NCBI RefSeq assembly: GCF_003254575.1
Contig: NZ_QJUA01000003.1
Location: forward strand, 156,705-220,704
Reading direction: 5' to 3'
DNA from: Mycobacterium kyogaense
GTDB taxonomy: Bacteria > Actinomycetota > Actinomycetes > Mycobacteriales > Mycobacteriaceae
DNA: 64,000 nucleotides
Below, piece by piece: positions 60,760 to 64,000 of the stretch. The stretch's first letter is position 1, and every line of letters starts with the position of its first letter. The notes beneath the pieces are model-generated. The model was not told where the DNA came from and made no database searches. It saw only the letters and a list, made by a program, of their open reading frames with translations. A program made the translations under genes and the position numbers.

Positions 60760-61683
60760 ATGACATTCGACGTGACGGTCCCCGACCTTTCCGGCAAGCG
60801 TGCGGTGATCACGGGCGGGAGCGACGGTATCGGGCTTCGCATCGCGAGCCGGCTGGCCGCGGCGGGCGCCGACGTGGTTCTGCCGGTGCGTAACCCGGAC
60901 AAAGGTGAGGCCGCGGTGGCGTGGATACGGCAGAGGTGTCCGCGAGCGACGCTGACGCTGGCGGCGCTCGAGTTGTCCTCTCTGGCATCGGTGGCGGAGC
61001 TCGGTGACGCACTGCGCGCGGATGGCCGTCCGATCCACCTGCTGGTCAACAATGCCGGCGTGATGACACCGCCGAATCGGCAGGCCACCGCAGACGGGTT
61101 CGAATTACAGTTCGGCACCAACCATCTCGGGCACTACGCACTCACGGCCCACCTGATGCCGCTGTTGCGTGCCGGGCGTGCCCGAGTGACGTCGCAGACG
61201 AGCATCGCCGCGCGCGGCGGCACGATCAACTGGGACGACCTCAACTGGGAGCGGTCCTACGACGGCATGGCCGCCTACCGGCAGTCCAAGATCGCCGTCG
61301 GGCTGTTCGGACTCGAGCTGGCCCGTCGTAGCGCTGCCGCCGGTTGGGGCATCACCAGCACCATCTCTCATCCCGGGGTCGCTCCGACCAGCTTGCTCGC
61401 CTCCCGTCCGGAGCTCGGCCGGACGCGGGACACGACGCAAGTGCGCGTGATCCGCTGGCTTTCCGCGCACGGGCTACTCGTCGGGACGGTGGATTCGGCA
61501 GCACTGCCGGCGTTGACGGCCGCCACGGTCGCAGCCGACGGCGCGTTCTACGGACCACGCTGGCCAGGCAGCGCCGGCGGGCCGCCCGGTGAGCAGTCCC
61601 TGTGGAAACCGTTGCGCGACAACGCTGCCGCGGCGCGTCTGTGGTCGATCTCCCAGGAGCTCACCGGAGTGAGTCTCGCCTGA
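60760..61683 (+). CDS. Short-chain dehydrogenase/reductase
   Basis: A 307-residue SDR of the WWOX/retinol-dehydrogenase-like class. The cofactor loop is [20 protein letters not shown], then [40 protein letters not shown], and the catalytic region [20 protein letters not shown] with [15 protein letters not shown] holding Tyr and Lys. ATG 60760 is chosen because it is nearest to the conserved start and lies just past the operator. It is divergent from the XRE gene and convergent with the secreted protein, six bases apart. Substrate unknown. Confidence 0.9.
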   Translation: MTFDVTVPDLSGKRAVITGGSDGIGLRIASRLAAAGADVVLPVRNPDKGEAAVAWIRQRCPRATLTLAALELSSLASVAELGDALRADGRPIHLLVNNAGVMTPPNRQATADGFELQFGTNHLGHYALTAHLMPLLRAGRARVTSQTSIAARGGTINWDDLNWERSYDGMAAYRQSKIAVGLFGLELARRSAAAGWGITSTISHPGVAPTSLLASRPELGRTRDTTQVRVIRWLSAHGLLVGTVDSAALPALTAATVAADGAFYGPRWPGSAGGPPGEQSLWKPLRDNAAAARLWSISQELTGVSLA

Positions 61684-61688
61684 CGGCG

Positions 61689-63590
61689 TCAGACGGTCGT
61701 GTGCGCGAACGACACGTCGACGCGATCAGGTACCCACGTTCGGGCACGGAACACCGGGATATTGCCCAGTGGTGTGGTGATCCAGGACCGTTTGATGTCC
61801 ACCTTGCCGTCGGGCATCACGAATTGGACGCTACCGAAGCCGCTGTCGCCGAGGGACACGATGTTGAAGACAGATCCCACCGGAGGGGTCTCGCCCCTGC
61901 CGGTCCCGGCGTCACCGTCGACCACGTTGGTGACGAGCACTGCCTCGCTGTGGATGCCGTACAGATCGCTCTGGGTTGCGACGTCGGCGTCGACGCTGCC
62001 GACGCGGTTGCCTTCGGCGTCGTACACGTCGAATCGCTGGTAACCCTGGTACTGCACTTCCCGCGGCGGAAGCCCGTTCACGCCCACCGGCTCCAGCGCA
62101 GAGACCGGGACCAGCGTCAGGCTGCGGGTCACCCGCAGTGGTTGCGTCGACTGCGGCAGCGAGGCGTCGATGAAGGTCTTGGTGCTGGTCTGCACCGTGC
62201 CCGGTCCGACCTGTTCGACGACGACCACATCCCCTGTCGGCGACGGAAGAGATTGGTAGAGAACGTAGTTGTCGTCGCCACCGGCGTAGACGACGTTGTA
62301 GACCGAACCGACCGGCGGACTCTGTCCGGCGCCCGTGCCCACGTTGACGCCGTCGTTGGCGGTGACCAGGATCGCCTGTGTGTACGTGCCCAGGATGTCG
62401 GAGGTCGTGGTGAAGACACCCTCGAAGCTCCCCACCTGGGTGCCCGCCGAGTCGTAGATCCCGAACACCTGCCGGCCCTGGATGCTGGTGAACAGCGGCT
62501 GTATTCCGCTTGTCGCAGTGATGGTTTCGCCGTCGGGATCGGCGGGCGCGATGCTGTAGCCGTTGGTCAGCTTCACCGGCCTGTTGTCGAAGGTGTGGTC
62601 GGCGATGCCGGCGGCGCCGTCGAAGGTCAGTGGCAGCGGGATGCTGCCGAACGGGGTCACGATCTTGAAGGAGATGACATCGCCGGACGACGTCGGCATC
62701 GACGAGTACGCCCAGCCCACGGGCCCGACCTTGAAGGTGGCGATCAGTGAACCGACCGGAGGAACCTGGCCGGGTCCGGTTCCGACGTTGCCTCCCCCGT
62801 TGTCGGTGACGAGCAGCGAGGTGTAGTTGTAGCCGAGCCCCCGGCCGATCAGGGCGTCGAATTCGCCGACTGACGCTTTAGTGCGCGGGTCGATGATGTC
62901 GAACTTCTGTTGGCCTTGAACGAGACTCGGCGCTCCGGGGAGGTACGTCCACCGGCCATAGAACGAGCCGATTTCCTCTGGCGAGTCGGGAACCAGACTG
63001 TAGCCGTTCAGCTTCAATCGCGGCGGCGCGGCCGTGGGACTCGGCATGCCGATGTTGAGCACCGACACCACTGCGGCGAAGCCGACTTCCAGCACGGACG
63101 TGAGCGCCAGGCTGACCACCCCGGGTGGCACACCCTGGGCACCACGCATTTCCGCGCGTTTCAGAAGAGGACTCGGCGCGACCGTGACGGTCGAACGCTC
63201 GGGTTTGGGATCGGCAGACGCTGCATCGCTGAGGTTTTCGCGCACAGCGTGGCGTGACTCGCGAACCGCAGCGAGTGTCCGCGTGCGCGGCGCAGCCTCA
63301 GTCGGGTCCGCGATGGCGGAACCGTCGTCGGGGGCCTGGCGCGCCGCTCGGCGCGTCGCCATCAGGTCGCGGTGCCGCGGCTTGGGTGTCTCGGCGCCGT
63401 CTTTGACGCGATCCCGCAGCGGTCGCGCGTCGACCTTTCGGGGCGTCTCCTTGGGCGCTGCGTGCACCGAGTCCGACGCTGACGAGTCCGGCGCCGCGGA
63501 CGCCAGTGGACACACGGTTACCGCCGCAGCGCCCACCCCTAAGAAGACCGCTAGCGCGCCGACCCGCCCGATAACCCGCGAAGCATTCAT
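61689..63590 (-). CDS. Secreted three-repeat protein, paralogue 2
   Basis: A 633-residue exported protein with the same architecture as the gene at 28877. It has a signal peptide (RVIGRVGALAVFLGVGAAAV to ASA-A near residue 33), a basic, Ser/Thr/Pro-rich linker to about residue 190 with one hydrophobic segment (VVSLALTSVLEVGFAAVVSV), then three repeats each with a GQQKFDIID or GRQVFGIYD or GYQRFDVYD strand, a LLVT-type strand, and a PPVGSLI or PPVGSVYNVVY or PPVGSVFNIVS block. VGVNGLPPREVQYQGYQRFD matches VNGLPPREVIVQGYQQFDVY of the first copy almost exactly. No enzyme motif is visible; a cell-wall role is inferred. Confidence 0.8.
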   Translation of the reverse strand: MNASRVIGRVGALAVFLGVGAAAVTVCPLASAAPDSSASDSVHAAPKETPRKVDARPLRDRVKDGAETPKPRHRDLMATRRAARQAPDDGSAIADPTEAAPRTRTLAAVRESRHAVRENLSDAASADPKPERSTVTVAPSPLLKRAEMRGAQGVPPGVVSLALTSVLEVGFAAVVSVLNIGMPSPTAAPPRLKLNGYSLVPDSPEEIGSFYGRWTYLPGAPSLVQGQQKFDIIDPRTKASVGEFDALIGRGLGYNYTSLLVTDNGGGNVGTGPGQVPPVGSLIATFKVGPVGWAYSSMPTSSGDVISFKIVTPFGSIPLPLTFDGAAGIADHTFDNRPVKLTNGYSIAPADPDGETITATSGIQPLFTSIQGRQVFGIYDSAGTQVGSFEGVFTTTSDILGTYTQAILVTANDGVNVGTGAGQSPPVGSVYNVVYAGGDDNYVLYQSLPSPTGDVVVVEQVGPGTVQTSTKTFIDASLPQSTQPLRVTRSLTLVPVSALEPVGVNGLPPREVQYQGYQRFDVYDAEGNRVGSVDADVATQSDLYGIHSEAVLVTNVVDGDAGTGRGETPPVGSVFNIVSLGDSGFGSVQFVMPDGKVDIKRSWITTPLGNIPVFRARTWVPDRVDVSFAHTTV

Positions 63591-63670
63591 CGCGTCGAAA
63601 GTAGCCGGTCAGCGGCTCGTGCGCGCAGTTTCCGGGACCATGTTCCGCCATCGAAAAGTTGTGTCTTGAG

Positions 63671-64000
63671 TCAAGAAGGTGGCATGTTTTTGTTGGCGAG
63701 GTAGGCCTGTTTGGGGGTGTGGTCTGCTAGTGCTTGGTGGGGTCGGATGGTGTTGTAGATGATGCGGAATCGGTGAACTTCCATGTCGAGGGCGTCGCCA
63801 TCGCCGATGTAGCCGCGGAATAGGTGCTCGTATTTCAGCGTGCCGAAGAACCGTTCGATGACGCCGTTGGTCTGTGGTGACTTGATTCGGGTGCGGATGT
63901 GGCGCAGGACGGGGTCGTGGCCGGCGAAGAGGGTTTGGAAGTCTTTCCCGCGGTAGCAGGGCCCGTTGTCAGAGACCAGTGCGATGGGGGCCGGGGCTCG
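63671..64000 (-). mobile_element. Insertion sequence, DDE transposase C-terminal part (IS3/IS481-like)
   Basis: The translated minus strand gives 109 residues of an rve-type integrase core that continues past the right edge: PIALVSDNGPCYRGKDFQTL (second catalytic Asp), RIKSPQTNGVIERFFGTLKY (catalytic Glu in VIER), and the closing TIRPHQALADHTPKQAYLA. This is the C-terminal half of an IS3 or IS481-type transposase. The stop is at 63671. The IS end probably lies near TGTCTTGAGTC at 63662, only about 70 bases upstream of the start codon of the secreted protein gene, so it may affect that promoter. Confidence 0.88.

Overview
The window is a contiguous piece of a high-GC actinobacterial chromosome, most likely a Mycolicibacterium or another environmental mycobacterium. 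The evidence is the GC-rich third codon positions, frequent GTG and TTG starts, and a gene order that I recall from Mycobacterium tuberculosis: nrdF2, a TetR gene, nrdE-nrdI-nrdH, an NADPH oxidoreductase, a TetR gene, dinB2 (dinP), an SDR, a TetR gene, cyp136, then ligB and cstA (Rv3048c to Rv3063). A second block matches the Rv1355c-Rv1354c neighbourhood, inverted in orientation. No tRNA, rRNA, CRISPR array or prophage was seen.

Region 1 (1-12600) is the class Ib ribonucleotide reductase locus. nrdH, nrdI and nrdE form one minus-strand operon. Downstream of nrdE sits a low-GC insert carrying a 132-residue orphan and a DUF1883-TIR protein, a plausible anti-phage NAD hydrolase. nrdF lies beyond it behind its own promoter. 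Both nrd promoters carry a pair of NrdR-like boxes in the same 32-base register. Next come a flavin reductase/TetR pair, the error-prone polymerase DinB2 with a leucine at the steric gate, and an AAA ATPase.

Region 2 (12600-28800) holds an SDR, a TetR gene and cyp136, a stand-alone LeuA regulatory domain, a TauE-type permease, an aminoglycoside-phosphotransferase-like kinase with a PoxB-type enzyme, a membrane molybdopterin oxidoreductase, ligB, cstA with its small partner, an F420-type LLM oxidoreductase and an acyl-CoA synthetase.

Region 3 (28800-49700) is lipid metabolism and signalling. It starts with a large secreted three-repeat protein. A KASIII enzyme is then translationally coupled to a sulfotransferase. 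A complete beta-oxidation set follows (two acyl-CoA dehydrogenases, MaoC hydratase, SDR, thiolase) with a GntR regulator and a strong palindrome between the divergent arms. A 916-base gene-free stretch precedes a cluster of a possible acyltransferase, an E1-like/nitroreductase fusion (Rv1355c family) and a GAF-GGDEF-EAL cyclic-di-GMP enzyme (DcpA/Rv1354c-like). The region ends with a flavoprotein-like gene, a paired acyl-CoA dehydrogenase operon and a tandem universal stress protein with an upstream DosR box.

Region 4 (49800-64000) has a phosphodiesterase-fold protein, a nucleotidyltransferase and a PE-PPE-type hydrolase. Then comes what looks like a beta-peptide/beta-amino-acid utilisation locus: TetR, DmpA/BapA-type aminopeptidase, permease, PucR regulator, CoA-acylating semialdehyde dehydrogenase and class III aminotransferase. 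An XRE/SDR pair shares a perfect 14-base-arm palindrome. A second copy of the secreted three-repeat protein follows, and the right edge cuts through an insertion-sequence transposase.
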